DNA from: an uncultured Ruminococcus sp.
GTDB lineage: Bacteria > Bacillota > Clostridia > Oscillospirales > Ruminococcaceae
Direction of reading: 5' to 3'
Length of the DNA: 6,099 bases
Assembly: GCA_947174625.1 (NCBI GenBank)
Contig: CAMWJT010000081.1
Span: 1 to 6,099, forward strand
The notes under the pieces were generated by a model. The model had not been told where the DNA came from. It was given only the letters and a program-made list of their open reading frames with translations, and searched no databases. Position 1 is the first letter of the stretch; each line of letters begins with the position of its first letter. Below, piece by piece: positions 1 through 6,071 of the stretch. The position numbers were made by a program, and so were the translations under genes.

Positions 1-132
1 AGTAACAGGACTATTTTCTGAATCCAGAATTTCAATCAGAAATCCATCACGGACATCCGCAGTTCCGTTTTCATTCTGCCGCATCAGGGTTTCCGGGATC
101 AGTCTGATAAAAAATTCTTCATACTGCATCAT
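1..132 (-). CDS. Partial hypothetical protein (N-terminal 44 residues)
   Basis: This is the N-terminal part of a gene that leaves the window at the left edge. Two consecutive ATG codons lie at 132-127, and a GAGGTG Shine-Dalgarno-like sequence sits about 6 bases upstream of the first. The frame is open for all 44 visible codons. The protein begins MMQYEEFFIRLIPETL and is acidic, with no signal peptide, membrane segment or motif that I recognise. It starts 9 bp after the stop codon of the gamma-glutamylcyclotransferase-like gene, so the two are probably co-transcribed and may be translationally coupled. The YEEF-type opening resembles small uncharacterised proteins of Clostridia mobile elements, but I cannot name a family. 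The function is unknown. Confidence 0.65.
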   Translation of the reverse strand, partial: MMQYEEFFIRLIPETLMRQNENGTADVRDGFLIEILDSENSPVT

Positions 133-141
133 GTCAGCACC

Positions 142-624
142 TCAGTTCTGCATAAAATTCATATTTTCGGATTCTTCCTGTTCTTCGTGAAAATCTATCT
201 GTGCATGAAATGCTTTCAGGATCGCATCATGAATATATTTCACATCCATGCCATTCTGTTCATATCCCTGGAGCATCCGCTGTACATAGCTGTTTTTTGG
301 AGGACTGATCTGTCCGCCGTTCTTCACATACATCATGCCGGAAATTTTTCTGCTGCCAATTTCAAATTCCTGTATTTCTTTCCGGTAGACATCATTGTGA
401 ACCCCTTCGCAGACATCCAGTCGGATTTCATCCAGTTCTGAGATTTCCCATATCAGCACGGGAGTCTGTGCGCCACACTTTGGAACAATGGTGGCTGCTC
501 CTCTAAATTCCAGTTCAAATCCATCCAGCATTGCTGTGCCGATCAGTCTGGAATCCGGACAACGCCGTTGCATCTGTTCTGCACAAGTATTACTGCCGTA
601 AGCAATATAATATTTCTTTTCCAT
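142..624 (-). CDS. Gamma-glutamylcyclotransferase-like (AIG2/GGCT fold) protein
   Basis: This 160-aa protein fits the size of the gamma-glutamylcyclotransferase-like superfamily, cytosolic enzymes that release 5-oxoproline from gamma-glutamyl amines or amino acids. The hallmark YGSN substrate-binding loop is at residues 9-12 (YIAYGSN). The acidic residue expected to act in catalysis is Glu73, in a CEGVHNDVYRKE segment that aligns with the EGV region of GGCT proteins. A family-like Ser-Tyr-X10-Gly-Tyr stretch follows near residues 112-121, and the last 20 or so residues are acidic and probably flexible. The ATG at 624 has GGAG about 8 bases upstream. The start overlaps the remnant ORF upstream by 35 bp, and the next gene begins 9 bp after the stop. 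The fold is assigned with good confidence. The real substrate is unknown, since bacterial AIG2-like proteins vary and some act on gamma-glutamylamine crosslinks. Confidence 0.85.
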   Translation of the reverse strand: MEKKYYIAYGSNTCAEQMQRRCPDSRLIGTAMLDGFELEFRGAATIVPKCGAQTPVLIWEISELDEIRLDVCEGVHNDVYRKEIQEFEIGSRKISGMMYVKNGGQISPPKNSYVQRMLQGYEQNGMDVKYIHDAILKAFHAQIDFHEEQEESENMNFMQN

Positions 625-859
625 TTACTTCACTCCAATCACTGAAATCAATCATTTTTTCTGTTTCTTCTTCGTATGCAAAACTGCCGTCAGAATCGTT
701 TCTGTTGGCTTTTTCTTTGCCATCGTATACTTCTGCGATTTTTTCTTCGCAGCTCGTCTGTGGGGCTTGTGTCTGCTCACGGAAAGCAGTCCGGAGTGAT
801 TTCAACCACTCTTTTTGCTTTACAGCGTCTTTCTCTAAAATATGGATATGGTGTACAAT
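590..859 (-). pseudogene. 3' remnant of an unidentified gene, probably cut by element insertion
   Basis: On the minus strand a frame is open from the codon after a stop at 862-860 down to a TGA/TAA-class stop at 590, about 89 codons. It contains no ATG in its first 60 codons. The only early alternative start is a TTG at 805-803, which lacks a properly spaced Shine-Dalgarno. The translation is hydrophilic and charged, for example KEWLKSLRTAFREQ early and EEETEKMIDFSDWSEVNGKE near the end. This looks like the C-terminal tail of a real protein rather than random sequence. The end overlaps the start of the GGCT-like gene by 35 bp, an arrangement expected of an intact operon. The open frame begins only about 30 bp beyond the recombinase operon terminator. 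I infer that the 5' part was separated by insertion of the recombinase-bearing element. The family is not recognised. A short intact gene starting at TTG is the alternative. Confidence 0.5.
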
Positions 860-885
860 CTATCTCTTTTTTTCTTGATTACTTT

Positions 886-917
886 CAATAAAAAACAGCC
901 TGCCAGAGCAAGCTGTT
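886..917 (-). terminator. Rho-independent terminator of the recombinase operon
   Basis: Read on the minus strand, AACAGCTTGC, a TCTG loop and GCAGGCTGTT form a 10-bp stem with a single G-U pair (stem arms 894-903 and 908-917). A T-rich tract, TTTTTATT, follows. It begins 9 bases after the TAA stop of the third recombinase gene at 926-928. The plus strand has no T-run directly after the stem, so the terminator acts on minus-strand transcripts only. It insulates the downstream remnant and GGCT-like gene from the recombinase transcript. Confidence 0.9.
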
Positions 918-925
918 ATGTAAAA

Positions 926-2548
926 TTATTTTTTATCAATTTCTATTCTGGATTCATGACCGCCCTTGAAAACCACCTGAATATGTGTTTTGTCGATTAC
1001 TCTGACACATTCCAGAACGTGCCGTGCCGTCACATCATCAAATTCTGTCATTCTGAAATTCTCGTCTGATATTTCTGAAATCGCCATATCAAGCTGTTTC
1101 TGCACTGCATCATTGGCAGTATTCTGTGTCCTGAGCGTTTTCAGTGTTTCCTGGAGTGTTTCTTCTTCATCATGCAGTTTCCGAAATTCATCATCCAGTG
1201 AATCACTCCCGACTGCACCGCTGACAATCAGATTTATCATGCTCTGACGGGCTTCATCAATTTCAGTGAGCCGTTTCTCTGCCGCTGAAATTTCACCATG
1301 TATTTGTCCGGTCAGAACAGCTTCTGTTCCGGATCTTAGTATATCTGCTATTTCGTCTGCACAGTTGTGATATTCGTTCACGGCTTGTATAATTCCCCTG
1401 TGAAGTGGATCTTCATGAATTGTTGGTGAGTTCTTGCAGTATCGGTTTCCGTGATCAAGTCGGCTGATACATCGCCATACAATTGCCTTTCTGCCATGAA
1501 TATTCCATGTCACACGACGATAAGGTGTACCGCATTCTCCACAAATAAGCAGTTCCGTCAAAGCATATTTGCTTGAATATTTTCCCTGTTCGGTCACACA
1601 TTTGTCGCTGACCCGCCGTTTGGCAGCTCTGCGTTTCATCTCCTGTTGTACCAGATTATATGTTGTTCTGTCGATGATCGCCGGATGGCAGTCTGATACA
1701 TAATACATTGGACGTTCTCCGTGATTTTTCATCACTTTATGAGAAAGACAGTCAGCTGTATAAGTTTTCTGAAGCAGGGCATCTCCAGCATATTTTTCAT
1801 TCTTCAGCATTCGGAGAATTATATCATGCCGCCATTCTGGTTTTCCTTGTTTATTGGAAATATTGTTTTCTGCAAGATAGTTTGAAATGCTCTGTGTAGA
1901 CATGCCATCAAGATACAGTCGGAATATCAGTCTGACAATTTCGGCTTCTTCGGGTATGATTTCGGGTTTGCCATCCTCACCTTTACGGTAGCCGAGCCAC
2001 ATTTTGTAATTGTACCGGACTTTGCCTTCTTTGAAAGACATCTGCACACCAAGCGATATATTTTTACTGATCGATTCCGATTCTGCCTGTGCAAAACTGC
2101 TGTGCAGAGCCAGTAAAAATTCGCTGTATTCTGTAAGCGTGTTCAGTCCCTCTTTTTCAAATATGACACCAATTCCGAGTGCTTTCAGTTCCCTGATATA
2201 CTCTAAACAGTCGACTGTATTCCGAGCGAATCGTGATGCTGACTTGCAGAGAATCAGGTCAATTTTCTTCTGTCTGCACAGTCGAATCATGCGGTTGAAT
2301 TCTTTTCTTTTTCTTGTACTTGTGCCGCTCAGACCCTCGTCAGCGAATATCCCGACAAGCGTCCAGTCCTTGTTGCTGTTGATATAATCAGTATAATATG
2401 CAATCTGCACCTGATAGGAATTCAATTGCTCTAAAGTATCTGTGCTGACTCGGCAATATGCAGCTACTCTCAATTGTTGATATTGATTCTTTCCATTCAC
2501 AGTCTGCGGTTTTGCAGGAATGATTCTGACATTCGGTGCTGTATTCAT
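926..2548 (-). CDS. Large serine recombinase, catalytically complete (third gene of operon)
   Basis: A 540-aa site-specific recombinase of the large serine (resolvase/invertase) family, which cuts and rejoins short attachment sites to integrate or excise mobile DNA. The N-terminal resolvase domain spans about residues 25-170, with the nucleophile Ser35 in YCRVS and the active-site SRFARN motif at 105-110. ADEGLSGTS is at 70-78, and a QAESESISKN segment leads into the long helix. A recombinase DNA-binding domain covers about 185-300. A zinc ribbon follows with Cys336, Cys339, Cys360 and Cys371, then a helical, probably coiled-coil C-terminus at about 420-495. The usual PxGY at the linker is replaced by MWLGY. 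The ATG overlaps the TGA of the upstream gene (ATGA), and AAAGGGG lies about 9 bases ahead, so translation is probably coupled. The order suggests it works with its two neighbours. The target site is not visible. Confidence 0.95.
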   Translation of the reverse strand: MNTAPNVRIIPAKPQTVNGKNQYQQLRVAAYCRVSTDTLEQLNSYQVQIAYYTDYINSNKDWTLVGIFADEGLSGTSTRKRKEFNRMIRLCRQKKIDLILCKSASRFARNTVDCLEYIRELKALGIGVIFEKEGLNTLTEYSEFLLALHSSFAQAESESISKNISLGVQMSFKEGKVRYNYKMWLGYRKGEDGKPEIIPEEAEIVRLIFRLYLDGMSTQSISNYLAENNISNKQGKPEWRHDIILRMLKNEKYAGDALLQKTYTADCLSHKVMKNHGERPMYYVSDCHPAIIDRTTYNLVQQEMKRRAAKRRVSDKCVTEQGKYSSKYALTELLICGECGTPYRRVTWNIHGRKAIVWRCISRLDHGNRYCKNSPTIHEDPLHRGIIQAVNEYHNCADEIADILRSGTEAVLTGQIHGEISAAEKRLTEIDEARQSMINLIVSGAVGSDSLDDEFRKLHDEEETLQETLKTLRTQNTANDAVQKQLDMAISEISDENFRMTEFDDVTARHVLECVRVIDKTHIQVVFKGGHESRIEIDKK

Positions 2549-3405
2549 GTTTTTTCGCCCCTTTCATTGATAATCGCACCATTGATAAATTCTATCTCTA
2601 TGGTACAGGAATGGCTTACCAAGATCCTGCGGACACAGGATTTCAGTAAGCCGACATCAAGTATATTCTGTTTTTCTGTCTGTAGCAGTAGAGATTTCAG
2701 TTCTTCTGTTTTCTGCGAAATATCGTTATATTCACAGCATGTATATTTCATTTCAGCGAGCTGATAAATTTTAGATTTAATATGTTCATAATTGAAGGAT
2801 GCATTTTCCATCATCCGGCGGATTTCATTCTGCTGACGAATAATTTCCTGATTCGGAGAATAACTTTTCTCTGGAATATCTCTGTTTATCAAATTCGGAT
2901 TTGCAATCACAATATTCAGAATATCCAGAATCGCTGTGAATAATTCGCTGTCTCTCAGCCTGAAACTGAATTTACTGCATGCCTTTGTGTGACAATCCCA
3001 TTTGGTATATGCGGGACGATAAGCAATTCGGAATAGAATCTGTCCGCATTCCTTACAGTATGTCATATACCGTATATCAGCGATTTCAGCCGGAATTCTG
3101 TGTGTGGTATAGCCTTTTGACATCCTGATTTCTGTCGCTTTGCTAAACATTTCTTCCGTAATAATAGAGGGATAGGCTCTCTTTCCGCAGTAAGCCTGAT
3201 TTGTCAAAATTCGCCATATGATGGAATCATACCACGGCATATCCTCTTTGTAGGGAATCTGAATTTCTGAAGCAATTTCAGACATTGGTCTGCCTTTCAG
3301 ATACTCACTGAAAATATATACAACGGCTTTCTGTTCTTCCGGGTGAATCAGAATCTGACCGTCCTCTATCCGGTATCCGAACGGAATGATACGATTTTTA
3401 GCCAT
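2545..3405 (-). CDS. Recombinase-domain protein lacking the catalytic domain (second gene of operon)
   Basis: A 286-aa relative of large serine recombinases that has only the DNA-binding part. It begins at MAKNRIIPFGYRIEDGQ, where PFGY matches the PYGY at the start of the recombinase domain of its upstream neighbour. The recombinase domain spans about residues 8-110. A zinc ribbon with Cys117, Cys120, Cys138 and Cys143 follows, then a helical, probably coiled-coil region at about 185-245. No YxRVS serine motif and no SRFARN motif occur. This is not simple decay: the ATG has a strong AAAGGAG with good spacing, the frame is intact, and both junctions are tight (18 bp after the upstream stop, ATGA overlap with the next ATG). 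I infer an accessory DNA-binding or directionality subunit for the two active recombinases. A stably kept truncation product without function is the alternative. Confidence 0.88.
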   Translation of the reverse strand: MAKNRIIPFGYRIEDGQILIHPEEQKAVVYIFSEYLKGRPMSEIASEIQIPYKEDMPWYDSIIWRILTNQAYCGKRAYPSIITEEMFSKATEIRMSKGYTTHRIPAEIADIRYMTYCKECGQILFRIAYRPAYTKWDCHTKACSKFSFRLRDSELFTAILDILNIVIANPNLINRDIPEKSYSPNQEIIRQQNEIRRMMENASFNYEHIKSKIYQLAEMKYTCCEYNDISQKTEELKSLLLQTEKQNILDVGLLKSCVRRILVSHSCTIEIEFINGAIINERGEKT

Positions 3406-3423
3406 AATTTTTACTCCTTTCTA

Positions 3424-4965
3424 TCATATATATTCTGTGAACTGTAAACCGCCAATCAAACAGAATCTTAGTTCACTCCTGCTTTTTACAATGATTTTAT
3501 CAACAAGCTCTGAAAATGTATTTTCTTGAAATTCCGTCATTTTTTCCTGTCGGTTTTCAAAATAACTGATAAGTACAGAAAGTTGTTCCAGCATGTCATC
3601 TTCTGCATCTGCACAGGTCAGCTGGAACAGTTCTTTCTGTAATTTTGCGATTCTGGTATGCAGTCCGGCAGACTGTTCCTGATATTTTTCACTGCTCAGG
3701 AATCCTTTTGTCAGAAGCGTGGCAAGTACATGATTCTGCTCTCTGAGATTTGCAATTTCTGTCTGAATAGCCAATACATGAACATTTTTTGAAAATACCC
3801 TGCTTTTCAGTTCTGACAGGCTTTGCTGCATCGGCAGCAGAATTGTCCGATAATGAAAATATAATTTATTGAACATTCGGATAAATGCTTCATATATGAT
3901 ATCTTGTTCAATTGCAAGATTGGGACAACTTTCCGCATTCTTGTTGTGTGTAGCACAAATCCAGAATATTCTGATTTTTTTCTTAATGCATCTTCCGAAT
4001 TTCTTTCCGCAGTATGCACATATCATTTTTTTTGTTAGCGGATAATACTGCATTTTTGTGTATGGTATCGCCTGTTTTCTGGCAGCGGTCAGAGCCTGTG
4101 CCTTTTCAAAGATCTCTTTTGAAATGATGCCCTCATGTGTGCCAGAAACATAGTACATTGGAAGCTGCCCATAATTTTTCTTTGTTCTGAACGGCACAGT
4201 ATCTGTTGTATAATTCTTCTGGTAGACAGAATCCCCGGTATATTTTTCATTATCCAGAATATAACGGACATGTGCTTTCCCCCATTTTTCAAGATTTTTA
4301 CTTGTAGGAATTTCGGCTTGATTGAGCATCTGCATAATCTGCCATACACCATATCCGTTCAGATACCATGCAAATATTTGCCGGACAACATCTGCTTCTG
4401 GTTCTGAAATCATCAGTTTTCCATCAATCAGCACATATCCATAAGGTGCATTTGGAGACTTATAAGTACCGTTCTGCATCTTCCGACGGATACTCCATTT
4501 CAGATTCTTTGACAGGGAAACAGATTCTTCCTGCGCCAGTCCGCTCATGATGGTTAGCATCATTTCATCAGTCAGCTGTGCCGTGTCGATGCGTTCCTTC
4601 TCGAATACGACTGACACGCCGATTGTCTTGAGTTCACGGACATATTGTAAACAGTCTTTTGTATTCCTAGCAAATCTGCTGACAGATTTCGTATAGATCC
4701 GGTCGATTCTACCACGGTGACAGTCCTTTATCATTCTTCTGAAATTTTCACGCATATCATTTGTGCCGCTTTCAGCCTCATCAGCGTATATTTCAATCAG
4801 AATTTCCGTATCGGAATGCTGAAATTTATTCCGGTAGTATTCTGTCTGCACAAGGAATGAATTGTGCTGTTCCGTCGAAGAAGTTGACACTCGGCAATAT
4901 GCCGCTATTCTGATTTTTCTGGCTTCGTCCTGTCTGGTCGGTGGTATTATTGTTACCTTCGGCAT
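3424..4965 (-). CDS. Large serine recombinase, catalytically complete (first gene of operon)
   Basis: A 513-aa large serine recombinase, paralogous to the third gene of the operon; both open with a V-x-IIP stretch shortly before the resolvase domain. The catalytic domain spans about residues 18-165, with nucleophile Ser27 in YCRVS, the SRFARN motif at 96-101 and a QEESVSLSKN segment near the start of the long helix. The recombinase domain starts near PYGY at 174-177 and runs to about 300. The zinc ribbon uses Cys316, Cys319, Cys337 and Cys347, and a helical, leucine-rich region lies at about 380-450. I chose the ATG at 4965 because AAAGGAGG at 4980-4973 is ideally spaced. An in-frame ATG at 4992 would add 9 residues encoded across that ribosome binding site. 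It is the first gene of the three-recombinase operon, 63 bp downstream of the DUF3789-like gene. Confidence 0.95.
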   Translation of the reverse strand: MPKVTIIPPTRQDEARKIRIAAYCRVSTSSTEQHNSFLVQTEYYRNKFQHSDTEILIEIYADEAESGTNDMRENFRRMIKDCHRGRIDRIYTKSVSRFARNTKDCLQYVRELKTIGVSVVFEKERIDTAQLTDEMMLTIMSGLAQEESVSLSKNLKWSIRRKMQNGTYKSPNAPYGYVLIDGKLMISEPEADVVRQIFAWYLNGYGVWQIMQMLNQAEIPTSKNLEKWGKAHVRYILDNEKYTGDSVYQKNYTTDTVPFRTKKNYGQLPMYYVSGTHEGIISKEIFEKAQALTAARKQAIPYTKMQYYPLTKKMICAYCGKKFGRCIKKKIRIFWICATHNKNAESCPNLAIEQDIIYEAFIRMFNKLYFHYRTILLPMQQSLSELKSRVFSKNVHVLAIQTEIANLREQNHVLATLLTKGFLSSEKYQEQSAGLHTRIAKLQKELFQLTCADAEDDMLEQLSVLISYFENRQEKMTEFQENTFSELVDKIIVKSRSELRFCLIGGLQFTEYI

Positions 4966-4987
4966 AAAAACGCCTCCTTTCAATCCA

Positions 4988-4996
4988 ATCATACCA
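4988..4996 (-). promoter_or_regulatory. Possible extended -10 promoter for the recombinase operon
   Basis: On the minus strand TGGTATGAT forms an extended -10 element (TG-N-TATGAT), with the TATGAT hexamer at 4993-4988. It lies in the only gap of notable size (63 bp) in front of the first recombinase gene. No good -35 is visible (TTCCAT at an 18-bp spacing at best), which an extended -10 can tolerate. Transcription would begin only a few bases before the AAAGGAGG ribosome binding site, giving a very short leader. The site would let the recombinases be expressed apart from the cargo genes upstream. This is motif-based only. Confidence 0.35.
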
Positions 4997-5028
4997 TAAA
5001 ATATGAAAAAATGGAATCACCAAACCCA

Positions 5029-5154
5029 CTAAAATTTTTCCTCAGAATCTGTGCAGTTCATCCTGCAGTCTGCCTGTCGTGCGGCAACACACAAACAGGT
5101 CGCTGTCATACCGACAATACTGCCGAAAAAAGTTCCGAGAATAAATCCTATCAT
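5029..5154 (-). CDS. DUF3789-like small membrane peptide
   Basis: A 41-aa peptide beginning MIGFILGTFFGSIVGM, with one glycine-spaced hydrophobic segment at about residues 2-25 and a hydrophilic, Cys-containing tail. Length, the opening MIGFILGTFFGS and the CLCVAA stretch resemble the DUF3789 family, tiny membrane proteins of unknown function that occur in Firmicutes conjugative and integrative elements. The ATG at 5154 is chosen because GGAGG lies 7 bases upstream and because it overlaps the TGA of the 55-aa gene by ATGA. A longer frame upstream is open but runs out of phase through that gene, so it is not used. Family membership is from memory of the pattern. A role in the membrane is inferred from the single predicted helix. 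Confidence 0.7.
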   Translation of the reverse strand: MIGFILGTFFGSIVGMTATCLCVAARQADCRMNCTDSEEKF

Positions 5155-5318
5155 GCTGAAACCTCCAGTTCTCTGGCAGAAGCATATTTCCCGAACACCT
5201 CTGTCCGGCATTTCTGCTTTAACTGCTCTTTCTGTGCGGCAGTCAGCATCATCATTCTGGTGTTGATAAACTTTTCGATGATGTACCACACATACTCAGC
5301 CTGTCCGTATTGTTTCAC
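5151..5318 (-). CDS. Small hypothetical protein (55 aa, GTG start)
   Basis: A 55-aa ORF starting at GTG 5318-5316, with GGGGGTG about 8 bases upstream, and ending at TGA 5153-5151. The start lies 23 bp inside the 3' end of the MazF-like gene, and the stop shares ATGA with the DUF3789-like start. Both overlaps are typical of coupled genes in a compact operon and are the main reason to call it. The protein begins MKQYGQAEYVWYIIEKF and continues with a lysine- and glutamine-rich helical stretch containing LTAAQKEQLKQK. It is predicted to be soluble, mostly helical and slightly basic. I do not recognise the family. Its position directly after an orphan MazF makes an antitoxin role conceivable, but no antitoxin DNA-binding motif is visible. 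Confidence 0.7.
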   Translation of the reverse strand: MKQYGQAEYVWYIIEKFINTRMMMLTAAQKEQLKQKCRTEVFGKYASARELEVSA

Positions 5319-5655
5319 TTTTATTCACCCCCAGTGCTGTTAAAATTGCCCTGTCCACGGACAGCATTTCTTTCGGATATAAATATCCGGCATAATCCAG
5401 AAGCCGACAGCGGTCAATTGTCCTTATCTGCTCTGCCAGTACCATGGAATGTCGGTTCAGTCCGCATCCAGGAGCAAGTTCAGCATGTGTCGGCAGAGAC
5501 TTTTTCCATGCCGAGGTAACTGGTAAAATAATCGTTGTCGAACTGTACCGATTCCCGACATCATTCTGCACAATCAGCACCGGTCGGATGCCGCCCTGTT
5601 CCGAACCGACCACACCGTGCAAATCAGCATAATAAATCTCTCCACGTCTAAGCAT
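5296..5655 (-). CDS. mazF: MazF/PemK-family endoribonuclease toxin
   Basis: A 119-aa protein of the MazF/PemK family, sequence-specific mRNA-cleaving toxins. It shows the family order: RRGEIYYADL at 3-12, GSEQGGIRPVLIVQND at 17-32, LPTHAEL at 54-60 and LAEQIRTIDRCRL at 73-85. By comparison with Bacillus MazF, Arg24 and Thr47 occupy the catalytic arginine and threonine positions, so it appears active. The ATG at 5655 forms ATGCTTAG with the stop of the upstream Cys-protein gene, and GGAGAG lies about 10 bases ahead. An ATG at 5673 would add 6 residues. No MazE-like, AbrB-fold or ribbon-helix-helix antitoxin gene is visible on either side; the neighbours are the 68-aa four-cysteine protein and the 55-aa protein. 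It may be controlled by an unusual partner, or serve as element-borne maintenance or regulation. Confidence 0.92.
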   Translation of the reverse strand: MLRRGEIYYADLHGVVGSEQGGIRPVLIVQNDVGNRYSSTTIILPVTSAWKKSLPTHAELAPGCGLNRHSMVLAEQIRTIDRCRLLDYAGYLYPKEMLSVDRAILTALGVNKSETIRTG

Positions 5656-5854
5656 CTCTTTTTTTCTCTCCATTTGAAAAACTTTTCCTGTATCTGACAC
5701 AGCTCTGAAACGGACAGTATAAAATTCCGGTGTCTCTGGGATACCAGACACATCCGTAACATCTGTGCGTTTTCGGCAGAGGAAGACTCTGCATGGTCGG
5801 ATTTTTGTTCTTTGTCTGTTTACGGCTGTCACACCGTTTCTGATTGTCCTTCAT
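5648..5854 (-). CDS. Small four-cysteine (putative zinc-binding) protein
   Basis: A 68-aa protein with a lysine/asparagine-rich N-terminus (about residues 1-30) and a compact four-cysteine module: Cys32 and Cys35 in RCYGCVW, then Cys47 and Cys52 in YCPFQSCVR. The CxxC-X11-CxxxxC spacing fits a small zinc-binding knuckle, although metal binding is an inference. The start at 5854 is decided by AAAGGAG about 9 bases upstream. The same frame stays open further upstream to a TTG at 5965, but that stretch includes the hairpin region and is probably not coding. The stop TAG overlaps the MazF start, so the two are coupled. Its place directly before an orphan MazF is where an antitoxin gene normally sits. 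Its sequence does not resemble MazE, and I recognise no named family. Confidence 0.75.
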   Translation of the reverse strand: MKDNQKRCDSRKQTKNKNPTMQSLPLPKTHRCYGCVWYPRDTGILYCPFQSCVRYRKSFSNGEKKRDA

Positions 5855-5902
5855 TCTGTAAATCTCCTTTTTTTGCAATCTGGTTTGTGATATGTATAGA
5901 TA

Positions 5903-5934
5903 ACGGCGGTTCACAGTTGACCGCAAACCGCCGT
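5903..5934 (-). repeat. Perfect GC-rich hairpin in the leader of the mazF operon
   Basis: ACGGCGGTT at 5903-5911 and AACCGCCGT at 5926-5934 form a perfect 9-bp inverted repeat around a 14-base loop. Part of the loop (ACCGC at 5920-5924) could also pair with GCGGT of the first arm at 5906-5910, which gives two mutually exclusive hairpins. It is not followed by a T-run on the minus strand, so it does not look like a simple terminator for minus-strand transcripts. It lies between the short leader ORF and the four-cysteine protein gene, where an attenuator, a protein-binding site or a transfer-origin hairpin are all possible. Confidence 0.6.
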
Positions 5935-5952
5935 AAATCAGTTTGTTTGCCT

Positions 5953-5987
5953 TCGTCTGATTCAAATAAATAATTTACTTCAGACGA
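5953..5987 (-). repeat. Perfect 8-bp inverted repeat spanning the leader ORF stop
   Basis: TCGTCTGA at 5953-5960 and TCAGACGA at 5980-5987 are perfect inverted repeats separated by 19 AT-rich bases. On the minus strand one arm lies in the last codons of the 27-aa leader-like ORF and its stop codon falls in the loop. A ribosome stopping at that ORF would therefore disrupt this hairpin. This is the geometry expected of a translation-sensitive leader, although chance is not excluded for 8 bp. Confidence 0.45.
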
Positions 5988-6058
5988 TCCGTGATATTTT
6001 TCTCAGAACCCGTCACGGAACGGAACAACAGAAACGACTGACAGCATAGCAGTCTCAT
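5975..6058 (-). CDS. Possible 27-aa leader peptide
   Basis: A 27-codon ORF from ATG 6058-6056 to TAA 5977-5975 with a strong GGAGGAG Shine-Dalgarno about 10 bases upstream. The peptide begins MRLLCCQSFLLF and ends VTGSEKNITDRLK. It is followed by about 120 bp without a gene that holds two inverted repeats, and then by the four-cysteine protein gene with its own strong ribosome binding site. A short ORF with a strong ribosome binding site before hairpins suggests a regulatory leader, similar in layout to leader-peptide attenuators in Gram-positive elements. It could instead be a genuine microprotein or a chance ORF. No homologue is known to me. Confidence 0.4.
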   Translation of the reverse strand: MRLLCCQSFLLFRSVTGSEKNITDRLK

Positions 6059-6071
6059 GAGATTTTCACTC

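Noticed and set aside
531..878. 115-codon plus-strand ORF across the GGCT-like start and the remnant
   Set aside because: It is antisense to two minus-strand frames, and its translation is rich in Ser, Phe and Cys, as expected of an antisense shadow.
2010..2387. 125-codon plus-strand ORF
   Set aside because: It lies antisense to the catalytic domain of the 540-aa recombinase, has no recognisable protein features and is a shadow of that gene.
2545..3424. The middle recombinase as a frameshifted C-terminal half of the 513-aa gene or a broken copy
   Set aside because: The upstream recombinase is complete with its own zinc ribbon and C-terminus, and the middle gene has its own ribosome binding site and an intact frame. 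A dedicated gene fits better.
5155..5289. N-terminal extension of the DUF3789-like gene
   Set aside because: It is out of frame with the 55-aa gene over the same DNA, is hydrophilic and unlike the family, and the strong ribosome binding site points to 5154.
5011..5343. 110-codon plus-strand ORF
   Set aside because: It is opposite the DUF3789-like and 55-aa genes, whose overlapping starts and stops and ribosome binding sites are much better support.
5656..5832. N-terminal extension of the MazF-like gene to 5832
   Set aside because: The extension does not resemble MazF, overlaps the four-cysteine gene in another frame, and the homology starts at the ATG at 5655.
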